Assembly (NCBI RefSeq): GCF_001549985.1
Contig: NZ_LROZ01000001.1
Coordinates: 248,001 to 312,000 of the forward strand
Length of the DNA: 64,000 bases
Reading direction: 5' to 3'
From: Myroides odoratus
GTDB taxonomy: Bacteria > Bacteroidota > Bacteroidia > Flavobacteriales > Flavobacteriaceae
Part shown: one piece after another, positions 1 through 7,306 of the stretch
Position numbering within the stretch: position 1 is the stretch's first letter
Layout of the letters: each line of letters begins with the position of its first letter
Notes under the pieces: generated by a model
Database searches by the model: none
Seen by the model: only the letters and a program-made list of their open reading frames with translations
What the model was told of the DNA's origin: nothing
Position numbers and translations under genes: made by a program

Positions 1-1664
1 ATATTAGCCTTAACTCTAATCTTCACATACAAACCTGCATAATCTTCAAGACCATAAGTAAATGTTTGCCATCCATTCGCACCATTGGTGTCAATTGTTC
101 CCACTGCCGCATAAGATTGACCAAAATCCGTAGATAATTCAACTGTCAAACGACCTAAACCAGTGTAAGCTGGATCATCAAAACCGTCTGTTAGCAAATA
201 TTTAAAAGAGAAGGTATCTCCATACAAGATAGGTCCAACAGTAATGGTTGAAAAACTAGCCGAAGGAATTCCACCTAAAAAAGAATAATCATATAAACTC
301 GTATGAATACTATTCCCTTGATCGGTATCCACTGGTGTAAAACTCCAAGTTCCCCCTGCCAATGGATTCCATCCTAAAGGATATACCTGTCCTCCACTAA
401 AATCTTCGTGCCAAGGCGAAGGTGTAATAAGAATATCTGCAAAGGATAATGGTCCAGTCCATGTACTTTCTCCATCTGAACAAATGTTGCGTACATAAAA
501 CTGATAAGCTTGTGTTGTCTCTAAATCAGTAAAGGTATAAGATGTCGTTGTAATATTTTCAATGATTGTTCCATTGGCACTTCCTTGTACAAAGCCAATA
601 GGTCCGTATTCAATTTCAAACAGATCGCCACCGCTCGTCCAATTCAAGGTAAATCCAGTAGCTGTAACATTGGTTTTTGTTAATCTCGTTGGAGCAATAC
701 ATCCTGTCGGACAAGGTCCGATAGGAAATGTTTCGGAAACTAGATCAAAACAGGCCATTAACTCTCCTGAGATATCTTCAGCTCCGCCAACAGTCACTTC
801 ATACTCTACTATATTATCACACCCCCACCATAACTCATCATCAATTTCAATTTGAAGTGAATACGGTGGATTTGTACCGTAATAGGTTTGATTAATTGTA
901 AAATTATAATCTGTAAAAGCAGTATAAGGCCCACCTCTAAGTACAGCACGTCCATCTCCATCAAGTAATTTCCAAGTCGTTGTGTCTCCTGCTTCAGGGA
1001 ACGTCAAATTAATTTCAATTTCACAACCTTCGCCTGGTTCAGGTGCTTCATTATCAGAATCTACATCCAACGTAAAGTCAATGGCTTGACCATAAGAACC
1101 ATCAGCCTCTTCCCAAAACTCATCATATCCACTAATCCAACAAGGATCTATATTCATTTCAAACCCCTCCATAATCCAAGTTTTGGTAATTCGTATACGA
1201 GTTGCACCTGCTATCGCAGTTGTGGGTACCGCAATATCCAATGAAACGCTTAGCCCATCTTCTCCATCCGAATCCTCTAGCCTACCGATATAGTAGATTT
1301 CGCCTGTATCATCTAAAAAACCATTGTGATTCCAATCGATAAAAGCGTAGAACTCATTTTCATCTCCATATGTATTTCCTTGAACCGTTAAGGTATACGT
1401 TTGCCCGGCGACTACCTCAGCAACTTCTGCCGTATGATTCAATAAAAAACTCGTATCATTTGTATTGGTTATTTCTAACCCATCAAATTCAATTTTAGTA
1501 ATTTCTTCTACACCATACCCATCCACAGTGCAATAAGGTGCGGGAAATTGGGCAAAAGCAAGGGGACTACTAAGAAGGATTAAAAACAAGAGCAGTCTTT
1601 GAAGCCACCGGTCATTTTTTTGTTTCTTCGTAGGTAAAACATTTAGGTAAGTAATGTTATTCAT
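1..1664 (-). CDS. secreted multi-domain protein (GEVED, FN3, anchor-J-like), 3' end beyond the window
   Basis: Open on the minus strand from the ATG at 1664 to the left edge, about 554 codons, so the C-terminus is missing. I translated it directly. Residues 1-38 look like a signal peptide with a long polar n-region (LLLFLILLSSPLAFA then Q). Residues about 60-190 resemble a GEVED domain: an acidic FIDWNHNGFLDDTGEIYY motif and a closing GQAIDFTLDV. Residues about 320-410 read as a fibronectin type III repeat (YQFYVRNICSDG), and from about 415 the chain resembles the choice-of-anchor-J fold (WHEDFSGG, GWQTFTYGLEDY). This architecture is typical of T9SS-exported surface proteins and proteases in Flavobacteriaceae. 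The sorting domain expected at the C-terminus cannot be seen, so neither secretion route nor function is proven. Confidence 0.75.
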   Translation of the reverse strand, partial: MNNITYLNVLPTKKQKNDRWLQRLLLFLILLSSPLAFAQFPAPYCTVDGYGVEEITKIEFDGLEITNTNDTSFLLNHTAEVAEVVAGQTYTLTVQGNTYGDENEFYAFIDWNHNGFLDDTGEIYYIGRLEDSDGEDGLSVSLDIAVPTTAIAGATRIRITKTWIMEGFEMNIDPCWISGYDEFWEEADGSYGQAIDFTLDVDSDNEAPEPGEGCEIEINLTFPEAGDTTTWKLLDGDGRAVLRGGPYTAFTDYNFTINQTYYGTNPPYSLQIEIDDELWWGCDNIVEYEVTVGGAEDISGELMACFDLVSETFPIGPCPTGCIAPTRLTKTNVTATGFTLNWTSGGDLFEIEYGPIGFVQGSANGTIIENITTTSYTFTDLETTQAYQFYVRNICSDGESTWTGPLSFADILITPSPWHEDFSGGQVYPLGWNPLAGGTWSFTPVDTDQGNSIHTSLYDYSFLGGIPSASFSTITVGPILYGDTFSFKYLLTDGFDDPAYTGLGRLTVELSTDFGQSYAAVGTIDTNGANGWQTFTYGLEDYAGLYVKIRVKAN

Positions 1665-2040
1665 AATTAATCATTTGGTTATACATCCAGTACTAGCACA
1701 ACATCGTCACATGAAGGCATATTAATTTAGTTAACTAATTAACAAAACCTTTCATATAGGCCATGGAGTAAACAATATTTTAAATAACAATATATGAAAA
1801 TATATAGCACTATTTTTACTATTTAAAAAAATATATTGAACATTACACAAACAAAGCAAAAACAAATGATGTTAATAAAAAACAAATATTAAAAATTCCG
1901 TATGTTGTTACTAAGATTCCCTCCACATTTCCCTACGACTCTACTCGTTGAAAGGAAGAAAAAGCAAGGATAAAAAACGCTCACAATCCTTTCATTATCA
2001 ATTAGAAGCAAAAACACCTCAATTTTATCCTTAAAAAAGC
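1665..2040. other. AT-rich intergenic region without a gene
   Basis: This stretch separates the leftward secreted-protein gene from the rightward tRNA cluster. I see no convincing ORF or RNA gene. A 12-bp palindrome TTAGTTAACTAA lies at 1727-1738, about 65 bases upstream of the ATG at 1664, and could be a regulatory site or chance in AT-rich DNA. No clear TAnnTTTG element faces the minus-strand gene. Confidence 0.5.
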
Positions 2041-2071
2041 TTGCAAAACAATAAATTCTATTTTATATTTG
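2041..2071 (+). promoter_or_regulatory. Bacteroidota-type promoter of tRNA-Gly / tRNA-Leu
   Basis: TTG at 2041-2043 and TATATTTG at 2064-2071 are separated by exactly 20 bases, matching the Bacteroidota sigma-ABfr consensus (-33 TTTG/TTG, -7 TAnnTTTG, 19-21 spacing). The element is followed by the GC-rich leader GCACTCGCAA, which also follows the promoters in front of tRNA-Leu copies 2 and 3. Confidence 0.75.
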
Positions 2072-2112
2072 CACTCGCAATACAGAAGTACTGCACGATC
2101 TTACAAACATAG

Positions 2113-2185
2113 GCGAAAATAGCTCAGTTGGTAGAGCGCAACCTTGCCAAGGTTGAGGTCGCGGGTTCGAACCCCGTTTTTCGCT
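2113..2185 (+). tRNA. tRNA-Gly (anticodon GCC)
   Basis: A 73-nt cloverleaf. The acceptor stem GCGAAAA pairs with TTTTCGC, the D arm contains AGCTCAGTTGGTAGAGC, the anticodon stem CAACC/GGTTG closes the loop TTGCCAA (anticodon GCC), and the T arm is GCGGG-TTCGAAC-CCCGT. The discriminator base is T and the CCA end is not encoded. It is the first gene of the tRNA cluster, 18 bases before the first tRNA-Leu, and probably co-transcribed with it from the promoter at 2041-2071. Confidence 0.95.
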
Positions 2186-2203
2186 CGAAAGTAATTTAAT
2201 AAC

Positions 2204-2289
2204 GCTCGAGTGGTGGAAGTGGTAGACACGCTGGACTTAAAATCCAGTGAACAGTAATGTTCGTGCGGGTTCAAGTCCCGCCTCGAGTA
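2204..2289 (+). tRNA. tRNA-Leu (anticodon TAA), copy 1
   Basis: An 86-nt class II tRNA. The acceptor GCTCGAG pairs with CTCGAGT (G1-U72 wobble), followed by discriminator A. The anticodon stem CTGGA/TCCAG closes the loop CTTAAAA (anticodon TAA). A long variable arm follows, then the T arm GCGGG-TTCAAGT-CCCGC. This is the first of three identical copies at an exact 711-base period. It is followed at once by a Rho-independent terminator. Confidence 0.95.
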
Positions 2290-2290
2290 C

Positions 2291-2325
2291 AAAAGTCCCA
2301 AGTGAATGCTTGGGACTTTTTTTTT
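2291..2325 (+). terminator. Rho-independent terminator after tRNA-Leu copy 1
   Basis: The stem AAAGTCCCAAG/CTTGGGACTTT with loop TGAATG is followed by a run of nine T. It begins two bases after the tRNA, so it separates tRNA transcription from the downstream 117-aa gene. Confidence 0.9.
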
Positions 2326-2333
2326 GGACAAGT

Positions 2334-2349
2334 GCGAATTGTAATTCGC
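2334..2349. promoter_or_regulatory. palindrome upstream of the YegP-like gene, copy 1
   Basis: GCGAATT-GT-AATTCGC is a perfect 7+7 inverted repeat with a 2-base spacer, 32 bases before the ATG at 2382 and just after the tRNA terminator. The size and symmetry suit a dimeric repressor site, but no regulator is linked to it. It recurs at 3045-3060. Confidence 0.4.
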
Positions 2350-2381
2350 GTCAACAACCTTGAATTTATTACATTTTTATT

Positions 2382-2735
2382 ATGAGCGCAATCGTTATTA
2401 GCCAGAAAGAAAATGAGACGTATAAGTTCACATTTGAACATCGCAGAGGACGAACTCTACTTACAAGCCAAGAACACACAACCAAAGAAGAAGTCTATGA
2501 AACCATCGACTACCTCAAAAACAACTTCTCTGCAGTTGAAACCGTACGCTTCAAAACACCAAGTGGAAAATTTTATTTCAAAACCGTTCTTGAAGGGAAT
2601 ACGTTCGGTACTAGTCGCCGATTCAATACCGAATTGCGTTTTGAAAATGGCATTGAAGAAGTAATTCAAAATTTCACTTCAGCAGAAACACTCGATTTAT
2701 CCCTTGATATTTTTGGAGATTTCCCTGAAGAATAG
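2382..2735 (+). CDS. YegP-like (DUF1508-type) small protein, copy 1
   Basis: A 117-aa acidic cytosolic protein without signal peptide or membrane segment. It seems to hold two related beta-beta-alpha halves of the YegP/DUF1508 type: residues about 12-48 (YKFTFEHRRGRTLLTSQEH followed by a helix) and about 55-98 (RFKTPSGKFYFKTVLEGN followed by FENGIEEVIQNF). YegP-like proteins are small and often duplicated, and their function is poorly known. The assignment rests on pattern similarity only. The gene sits between two tRNA-Leu genes, isolated from the first by a terminator, and is repeated identically at 3093. No clear TAnnTTTG element precedes it, so how it is transcribed is unclear. The palindrome at 2334-2349 may regulate it. 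Confidence 0.8.
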   Translation: MSAIVISQKENETYKFTFEHRRGRTLLTSQEHTTKEEVYETIDYLKNNFSAVETVRFKTPSGKFYFKTVLEGNTFGTSRRFNTELRFENGIEEVIQNFTSAETLDLSLDIFGDFPEE

Positions 2736-2849
2736 CCAAACAAAGAAAAAGTAAAAAATTAGCTATAAAAAAACAACAAACCAAAACACTGATTACCAAT
2801 AGCTAAACCCAGCTATTCAAAAAAAGTTTCAATTTTGTTTATTTTTTTC

Positions 2850-2879
2850 TTGTGACACGTATTTTTTATTCTATCTTTG
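2850..2879 (+). promoter_or_regulatory. promoter of tRNA-Leu copy 2
   Basis: TTG at 2850-2852 and TATCTTTG at 2872-2879 with a 19-base spacer. The leader GCACTCGCAA starts at the last base of the -7 element, as at the tRNA-Gly promoter. The leader then contains CAGT...ACTG, a short hairpin 13-26 bases before the tRNA. Confidence 0.75.
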
Positions 2880-2914
2880 CACTCGCAAAACAGTTCTAAT
2901 ACTGATGAGCAAAG

Positions 2915-3000
2915 GCTCGAGTGGTGGAAGTGGTAGACACGCTGGACTTAAAATCCAGTGAACAGTAATGTTCGTGCGGGTTCAAGTCCCGCCTCGAGTA
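2915..3000 (+). tRNA. tRNA-Leu (anticodon TAA), copy 2
   Basis: Identical over 86 nt to the copy at 2204. Unlike copy 1, which follows tRNA-Gly, it has its own promoter at 2850-2879. It is the start of the second 711-bp unit. Confidence 0.95.
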
Positions 3001-3001
3001 C

Positions 3002-3036
3002 AAAAGTCCCAAGTGAATGCTTGGGACTTTTTTTTT
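3002..3036 (+). terminator. Rho-independent terminator after tRNA-Leu copy 2
   Basis: Exact copy of the hairpin at 2291-2325, with nine T after the stem. Confidence 0.9.
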
Positions 3037-3044
3037 GGACAAGT

Positions 3045-3060
3045 GCGAATTGTAATTCGC
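3045..3060. promoter_or_regulatory. palindrome upstream of the YegP-like gene, copy 2
   Basis: The same GCGAATT-GT-AATTCGC site as at 2334-2349, in the same position relative to the second YegP-like gene. Confidence 0.4.
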
Positions 3061-3092
3061 GTCAACAACCTTGAATTTATTACATTTTTATT

Positions 3093-3446
3093 ATGAGCGC
3101 AATCGTTATTAGCCAGAAAGAAAATGAGACGTATAAGTTCACATTTGAACATCGCAGAGGACGAACTCTACTTACAAGCCAAGAACACACAACCAAAGAA
3201 GAAGTCTATGAAACCATCGACTACCTCAAAAACAACTTCTCTGCAGTTGAAACCGTACGCTTCAAAACACCAAGTGGAAAATTTTATTTCAAAACCGTTC
3301 TTGAAGGGAATACGTTCGGTACTAGTCGCCGATTCAATACCGAATTGCGTTTTGAAAATGGCATTGAAGAAGTAATTCAAAATTTCACTTCAGCAGAAAC
3401 ACTCGATTTATCCCTTGATATTTTTGGAGATTTCCCTGAAGAATAG
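3093..3446 (+). CDS. YegP-like (DUF1508-type) small protein, copy 2
   Basis: The 117-aa product is identical to that of the gene at 2382, and the DNA is identical as well. See that entry for domain content. Two identical copies under the same upstream region would simply double the dose. The lack of even silent differences shows that the duplication is recent or kept uniform by gene conversion. Confidence 0.8.
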   Translation: MSAIVISQKENETYKFTFEHRRGRTLLTSQEHTTKEEVYETIDYLKNNFSAVETVRFKTPSGKFYFKTVLEGNTFGTSRRFNTELRFENGIEEVIQNFTSAETLDLSLDIFGDFPEE

Positions 3447-3560
3447 CCAAACAAAGAAAAAGTAAAAAATTAGCTATAAAAAAACAACAAACCAAAACAC
3501 TGATTACCAATAGCTAAACCCAGCTATTCAAAAAAAGTTTCAATTTTGTTTATTTTTTTC

Positions 3561-3590
3561 TTGTGACACGTATTTTTTATTCTATCTTTG
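3561..3590 (+). promoter_or_regulatory. promoter of tRNA-Leu copy 3
   Basis: The 711-base-shifted copy of the promoter at 2850-2879: TTG at 3561-3563, TATCTTTG at 3583-3590, 19-base spacer, then the GCACTCGCAA leader. Confidence 0.75.
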
Positions 3591-3625
3591 CACTCGCAAA
3601 ACAGTTCTAATACTGATGAGCAAAG

Positions 3626-3711
3626 GCTCGAGTGGTGGAAGTGGTAGACACGCTGGACTTAAAATCCAGTGAACAGTAATGTTCGTGCGGGTTCAAGTCC
3701 CGCCTCGAGTA
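3626..3711 (+). tRNA. tRNA-Leu (anticodon TAA), copy 3
   Basis: An 86-nt copy identical to those at 2204 and 2915. Its downstream DNA differs: the terminator loop reads TGAACG instead of TGAATG and no YegP-like gene follows. This copy is therefore the right end of the array and probably the right-hand tRNA of the ancestral pair. Confidence 0.95.
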
Positions 3712-3712
3712 C

Positions 3713-3745
3713 AAAAGTCCCAAGTGAACGCTTGGGACTTTTTTA
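3713..3745 (+). terminator. Rho-independent terminator after tRNA-Leu copy 3
   Basis: The stem AAAGTCCCAAG/CTTGGGACTTT with loop TGAACG and a shorter T run. One base in the loop and the T tail differ from the other two copies, which marks the end of the tandem repeat. Confidence 0.9.
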
Positions 3746-3817
3746 TATCTATATTTCGCCCTATTTTAGGCATCAGTTGTTCAAAACTAGAAATCCTCAT
3801 TCATTCAGATTGTATCC

Positions 3818-3853
3818 AAAAAAAAGGAGCCTAGTACTCAGACTAAACTCCTT
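3818..3853 (-). terminator. terminator downstream of clpX
   Basis: Read on the minus strand, AAGGAGTTTAGT-CTGAGT-ACTAGGCTCCTT forms a 12-bp stem (two G-U pairs) with a 6-base loop, followed by eight T. It lies 43 bases beyond the clpX stop codon. Confidence 0.8.
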
Positions 3854-3895
3854 CTATTTTTTCATTAATTGATTGTAAACAACAAACAACTCTTT

Positions 3896-5137
3896 CTAAC
3901 TCGCTGCTTCTAATCTTTGCATTAAGTTTTTATTCAGTGCTTGCTCTGTGTAGGCACGATCAACAACTAATTCTTTCACTTCTTCTTTACTTGGTAGCTC
4001 ATACATCGCATCCGTCAAGATCGCCTCGCAAAGCGAACGCAATCCTCTTGCTCCCAATTTGTATTCTAAAGCTTTGTCTACAATATAATCCAATGCATCA
4101 TCAGTAATTGTAAAAGAGATTCCATCCATATCAAACAGCTTCTCATATTGCTTAATTAACGCATTTTTAGGCTCTGTAAGGATCGCACGCAACGTTTCTC
4201 TATCCAGAGGGTTCATATAGGTTAAAACAGGCAGACGACCGATAATTTCAGGAATTAAACCGAAGTCTTTTACATCTTTCGGAATAATATACTGCATCAA
4301 ATTGGTACGATCTACTTTTTCCCCTTCTTTGATTGAACCATAACCAACCGATTGAAAATTCAATCGCTTCGAAATAATACGCTCAATTCCATCAAAAGCA
4401 CCTCCCGCAATAAAGAGAATATTTTTAGTATTAACTTCAATAAACTTTTGATCCGGGTGTTTTCTTCCTCCTTTAGGTGGAACATTCACTATACTGCCTT
4501 CTAAAAGTTTCAACAACGCCTGTTGTACTCCTTCCCCTGATACATCACGTGTAATAGAAGGATTATCGCTTTTACGGGCAATCTTATCAATCTCATCAAT
4601 AAAGATAATCCCACGTTCTGCTTTTTCAACATCGTAATCCGCTGCTTGTAGCAATTTCGTCAAAATCCCTTCTACGTCCTCTCCTACATATCCTGCTTCA
4701 GTCAACACCGTTGCATCAACGATAGCTAAAGGTACATTGAGCATTTTGGCAATGGTTTTAGCAACCAATGTCTTTCCAGTTCCCGTTTGCCCCACCATCA
4801 AGATATTGCTCTTCTCGATTTCAATATCTTCATCTTCTCCATTCATCTCTTGCAGCAAACGCTTGTAGTGATTGTAAACTGCAACAGCCATTACTTTTTT
4901 TGTTTGATCTTGACCAATCACATATTCATCTAAAAAAGCACGAATTTCCATTGGCTTTTTCAGCAATAACTCATTGGATAGACCTTCTAAATGTTTTGCA
5001 TCTTCTTCTTCAAGAACAATTCCATATGCTTGGTCCACACAACGATCACAAATATGCGCATCAATACCTGCGATAAGAATATTTGTTTCCGATTTTGGAC
5101 GCCCACAAAAGGAACATCTCATCTCTTCTTTAGCCAT
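3896..5137 (-). CDS. clpX: ATP-dependent Clp protease ATP-binding subunit ClpX
   Basis: A 413-aa AAA+ unfoldase that recognises substrates and feeds them to ClpP in the cytosol. It has the N-terminal zinc-binding domain (C8, C11, C30, C33), Walker A GQTGTGKT at 116-123, the pore loop GYVG at 149-152, Walker B DEID at 181-184, the RKH loop at 225-227 and a C-terminal sensor-2 GARGLRS motif. The ClpP-docking tripeptide, IGF in E. coli, reads VGY at 264-266 here. The ATG is two bases after the clpP stop, so the two genes are co-transcribed and probably translationally coupled. Length is normal for the family. Confidence 0.97.
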   Translation of the reverse strand: MAKEEMRCSFCGRPKSETNILIAGIDAHICDRCVDQAYGIVLEEEDAKHLEGLSNELLLKKPMEIRAFLDEYVIGQDQTKKVMAVAVYNHYKRLLQEMNGEDEDIEIEKSNILMVGQTGTGKTLVAKTIAKMLNVPLAIVDATVLTEAGYVGEDVEGILTKLLQAADYDVEKAERGIIFIDEIDKIARKSDNPSITRDVSGEGVQQALLKLLEGSIVNVPPKGGRKHPDQKFIEVNTKNILFIAGGAFDGIERIISKRLNFQSVGYGSIKEGEKVDRTNLMQYIIPKDVKDFGLIPEIIGRLPVLTYMNPLDRETLRAILTEPKNALIKQYEKLFDMDGISFTITDDALDYIVDKALEYKLGARGLRSLCEAILTDAMYELPSKEEVKELVVDRAYTEQALNKNLMQRLEAAS

Positions 5138-5139
5138 AT

Positions 5140-5799
5140 TTATTCTCTAATTAGAACCTCATCAATCATACCATAAGCTTTCGCTTCTTGAGCAATCATC
5201 CAATAGTCTCTATCGCTATCATGATGTACTTTCTCCATTGTTTGACCGGAGTGTTTTGCTATAATTTGATACAATTCGTCTTTTAATTTTAATATCTCTC
5301 TTGCTGTGATTTCAATATCAGAAGCCTGACCTTGTGCCCCACCTAATGGTTGATGAATCATCACACGTGAATGCGGTAAAGCCGAACGCTTACCATCTGC
5401 TCCTGCACATAATAAAACAGCTCCCATTGAAGCAGCCATACCTGTACAAATTGTCGCTACATCCGGTTTAATAAATTGCATGGTATCATAAATCCCTAAA
5501 CCAGCATACACCCCTCCTCCTGGAGAATTCACGTAAATACTAATATCTTTTTCATTATCTACACTAGACAAGAACAACAATTGTGCTTGGATAATGTTTG
5601 CCACATAATCGTCAATTGCCGTTCCTAAAAAGATGATACGATCCATCATAAGGCGTGAGAAAACATCCATCGAAGCAACATTCATTTGACGTTCTTCAAT
5701 GATGTAAGGAGTCATACTGCTTACGATCTTATCGTAATACATGCTATTTATACCGTGATGTTTTGTTGCGTATTTTTGAAATTCTTTTCCGTAGTCCAT
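5140..5799 (-). CDS. clpP: ATP-dependent Clp protease proteolytic subunit ClpP
   Basis: A 219-aa serine peptidase that forms the barrel of the ClpXP protease. The catalytic triad is visible: Ser124 in GMAASMGA, His149 in MIHQPLGG and Asp198 in DSDRDYW. The N-terminal extension of about 25 residues before the conserved core is probably a propeptide removed on maturation. The gene lies between tig and clpX. A hairpin in the 83-base gap after tig suggests that part of the tig transcripts end before clpP, so ClpP/ClpX levels may be set separately. Confidence 0.97.
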   Translation of the reverse strand: MDYGKEFQKYATKHHGINSMYYDKIVSSMTPYIIEERQMNVASMDVFSRLMMDRIIFLGTAIDDYVANIIQAQLLFLSSVDNEKDISIYVNSPGGGVYAGLGIYDTMQFIKPDVATICTGMAASMGAVLLCAGADGKRSALPHSRVMIHQPLGGAQGQASDIEITAREILKLKDELYQIIAKHSGQTMEKVHHDSDRDYWMIAQEAKAYGMIDEVLIRE

Positions 5800-5817
5800 A
5801 AATTATTTCTTTTTATG

Positions 5818-5857
5818 ATTAAAAAAATGAGCGTCTATTCATTCAAATAGACGCTCA
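5818..5857 (-). terminator. terminator between tig and clpP
   Basis: On the minus strand TGAGCGTCTATT-TGAATG-AATAGACGCTCA is a perfect 12-bp stem, followed by a run of seven T. It lies 25 bases after the tig stop and would end or attenuate tig transcription before clpP. Confidence 0.85.
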
Positions 5858-5882
5858 AATATACTTATTTTTCAGGAAAGAA

Positions 5883-7208
5883 TTATTCTCCGTACATTTC
5901 CTTAACGAAATCTTTGTAAGAAACTTCTTTCACGTTCGCTTTTACTTTGTCTGTGAATAAAGCTAACATTTTTTCATTCATTGCTTGTTCAGAAATACGT
6001 CTTACCTCATCTTGGTTAGACATTACTCTAGCAACGATATCTTCAACTGTCTTATCATCTGGTTCAGTTTGACCAAATTGAGCCAATTGTTCTTTGATTA
6101 ACTTCGTTGTATAGGCTTTAATATCTTCAAAAGTTAATTGTAACTCATATTGAGTCATTACTTTACCTTCAATTAATTGGTAACGTAATCCTTTTTCTGA
6201 TTTTTCATACTCTTCAGCAGCTTGTTCAGCAGTCATTGGAGTTTCACCAGCAGTCATTAACCATTTTTTCAAGAATGTTGCAGGTAATTCAAAAGAAGTC
6301 GTTTCTAACAATGATTCAAAAACGTCATTTAAGAATTTTTGATCTGCTTGAGAAGCGAATTGTTTTTCAGCATCTTCTTTGATTTTTTCCTTCAATTGCT
6401 CTACTGAAGTAACCACATCTTGACCAAATAATTTATCAAAAAGCTCTTGGTTTAACTCTGCTTTTTCAGACTCGTTGATTTCGTTGATTGTAAATACAAC
6501 ATCAACTTCTAATCCGTGAACTTGATCGTGATCAATTCCTAAAACATCCATTAATTTGTGGTCGTCTTCGAATAACCCTTTTGTGTTAACCGTAACTTGA
6601 TCACCAACCTTTTTGTTTAAGAATTTCTTTTGGTTTGTTTTTGTTCTGAAATCAGCAACAGCGATTGTTACGTCTTTGTTGATTCCTTCTTCTTCATTTG
6701 TAAAAGTACCTACTAATTCAGAAGTTTCTTCAACTGCCTCTTTCGATACTAATTTTCCGTATTGTTTTTGGATATATTCTACTTGCTCATCTAACATCGC
6801 CTCATCAGCAACGATATTAAATTTAGTCACGTTCGTTTTTCCTTCTAAGTCTACTGTAAACTCAGGAGCCAATCCTAATTCGAAATCAAATTTTAATACA
6901 TCAGCATCCCAGTCAAAGTTCTCACTCATTACTGGAAGAGGATTTCCTAAAATATCTAATTTTTCATCTACAAGATAATTATTCAATTTCTCTTGCAACA
7001 TTTTGTTTACTTCTTCGAACAATACAGATTTTCCGTATTGTTTTTGAATCAAACTCATCGGTACAGCACCTTTTCTAAATCCAGGAACGTTTGCGTTCTT
7101 TTTATAGTTAGATAACACAGTATCTACATTACCTTGGTAATCTTCTTTTGCAAGTTCAATAGTAACAATTGCATTAAGAGCATCTACATTATTTCTTGTA
7201 ATATTCAT
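5883..7208 (-). CDS. tig: trigger factor (ribosome-associated chaperone)
   Basis: A 441-aa ribosome-bound chaperone for nascent chains. The N-terminal ribosome-binding domain carries the signature GFRKGAVP (GFRxGxxP in the family) near residue 44. The central PPIase (FKBP-like) region, about 155-250, is strongly diverged, as is usual in Bacteroidota, so prolyl isomerase activity is doubtful. A long helical C-terminal chaperone domain follows. It heads the tig-clpP-clpX series, a common order in bacteria. A well-formed promoter lies just upstream at 7241-7271. Confidence 0.95.
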   Translation of the reverse strand: MNITRNNVDALNAIVTIELAKEDYQGNVDTVLSNYKKNANVPGFRKGAVPMSLIQKQYGKSVLFEEVNKMLQEKLNNYLVDEKLDILGNPLPVMSENFDWDADVLKFDFELGLAPEFTVDLEGKTNVTKFNIVADEAMLDEQVEYIQKQYGKLVSKEAVEETSELVGTFTNEEEGINKDVTIAVADFRTKTNQKKFLNKKVGDQVTVNTKGLFEDDHKLMDVLGIDHDQVHGLEVDVVFTINEINESEKAELNQELFDKLFGQDVVTSVEQLKEKIKEDAEKQFASQADQKFLNDVFESLLETTSFELPATFLKKWLMTAGETPMTAEQAAEEYEKSEKGLRYQLIEGKVMTQYELQLTFEDIKAYTTKLIKEQLAQFGQTEPDDKTVEDIVARVMSNQDEVRRISEQAMNEKMLALFTDKVKANVKEVSYKDFVKEMYGE

Positions 7209-7240
7209 TTTTTGATGTATTTACATATAAAATTGGGTTG

Positions 7241-7271
7241 CAAAAATAAATTATTTTTACAACCCATCCAA
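7241..7271 (-). promoter_or_regulatory. promoter of tig, embedded in an inverted repeat
   Basis: On the minus strand TTG (7271-7269) and TATTTTTG (7248-7241) are 20 bases apart, an exact Bacteroidota promoter. The same DNA contains a 31-bp inverted repeat at 7235-7265 (GGGTTG...CAACCC around an A/T core, 14 of 15 pairs matched). It could serve as an operator or as a hairpin ending transcripts from the upstream holin-like gene. Confidence 0.65.
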
Positions 7272-7306
7272 CTTTTTAAGTGTTTGTCTTTCAACTATTA
7301 AATTTT

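Larger units (their letters stand above)
2204..2914 (+). repeat. 711-bp tandem repeat, unit 1 (tRNA-Leu + YegP-like gene + promoter)
   Basis: The unit runs from the first base of one tRNA-Leu to the base before the next. It holds the tRNA, its terminator, a 16-bp palindrome, the 117-aa gene and the promoter for the next tRNA-Leu. I compared units 1 and 2 by eye and saw no difference. The sequence just upstream of 2204 (AATAAC) differs from that upstream of 2915 (GCAAAG), so the left boundary lies at the tRNA start. Confidence 0.9.
2915..3625 (+). repeat. 711-bp tandem repeat, unit 2
   Basis: A second head-to-tail copy of 2204-2914, with no difference found by eye, including non-coding DNA where drift would show first. 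A partial third unit starts at 3626 and diverges at 3729 inside the terminator loop. The pattern fits a recent unequal exchange between flanking tRNA-Leu genes, or an assembly duplication. Confidence 0.9.

Noticed and set aside
562..855. Plus-strand frame of 97 codons near the left edge
   Set aside because: It lies opposite the secreted-protein gene, whose minus-strand translation shows clear GEVED and FN3 motifs over the same bases.
1727..1738. Palindrome TTAGTTAACTAA as an operator
   Set aside because: It is short and made almost only of A and T in very AT-rich DNA, so chance is likely.
2101..2331. Minus-strand reading frame of 76 codons across the tRNA cluster
   Set aside because: It is antisense to tRNA-Gly, tRNA-Leu and their terminator; its codons derive from tRNA sequence.
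2413..2664. Plus-strand 83-codon frame nested in the YegP-like gene (and its copy at 3124)
   Set aside because: It overlaps the longer frame that has a good ATG and family-like protein; the nested frame has no recognisable pattern.
2204..3625. 711-bp array as a CRISPR or integron-type element
   Set aside because: The unit carries tRNA and protein genes, has no short repeats or spacers, and no cas or integrase gene is present.
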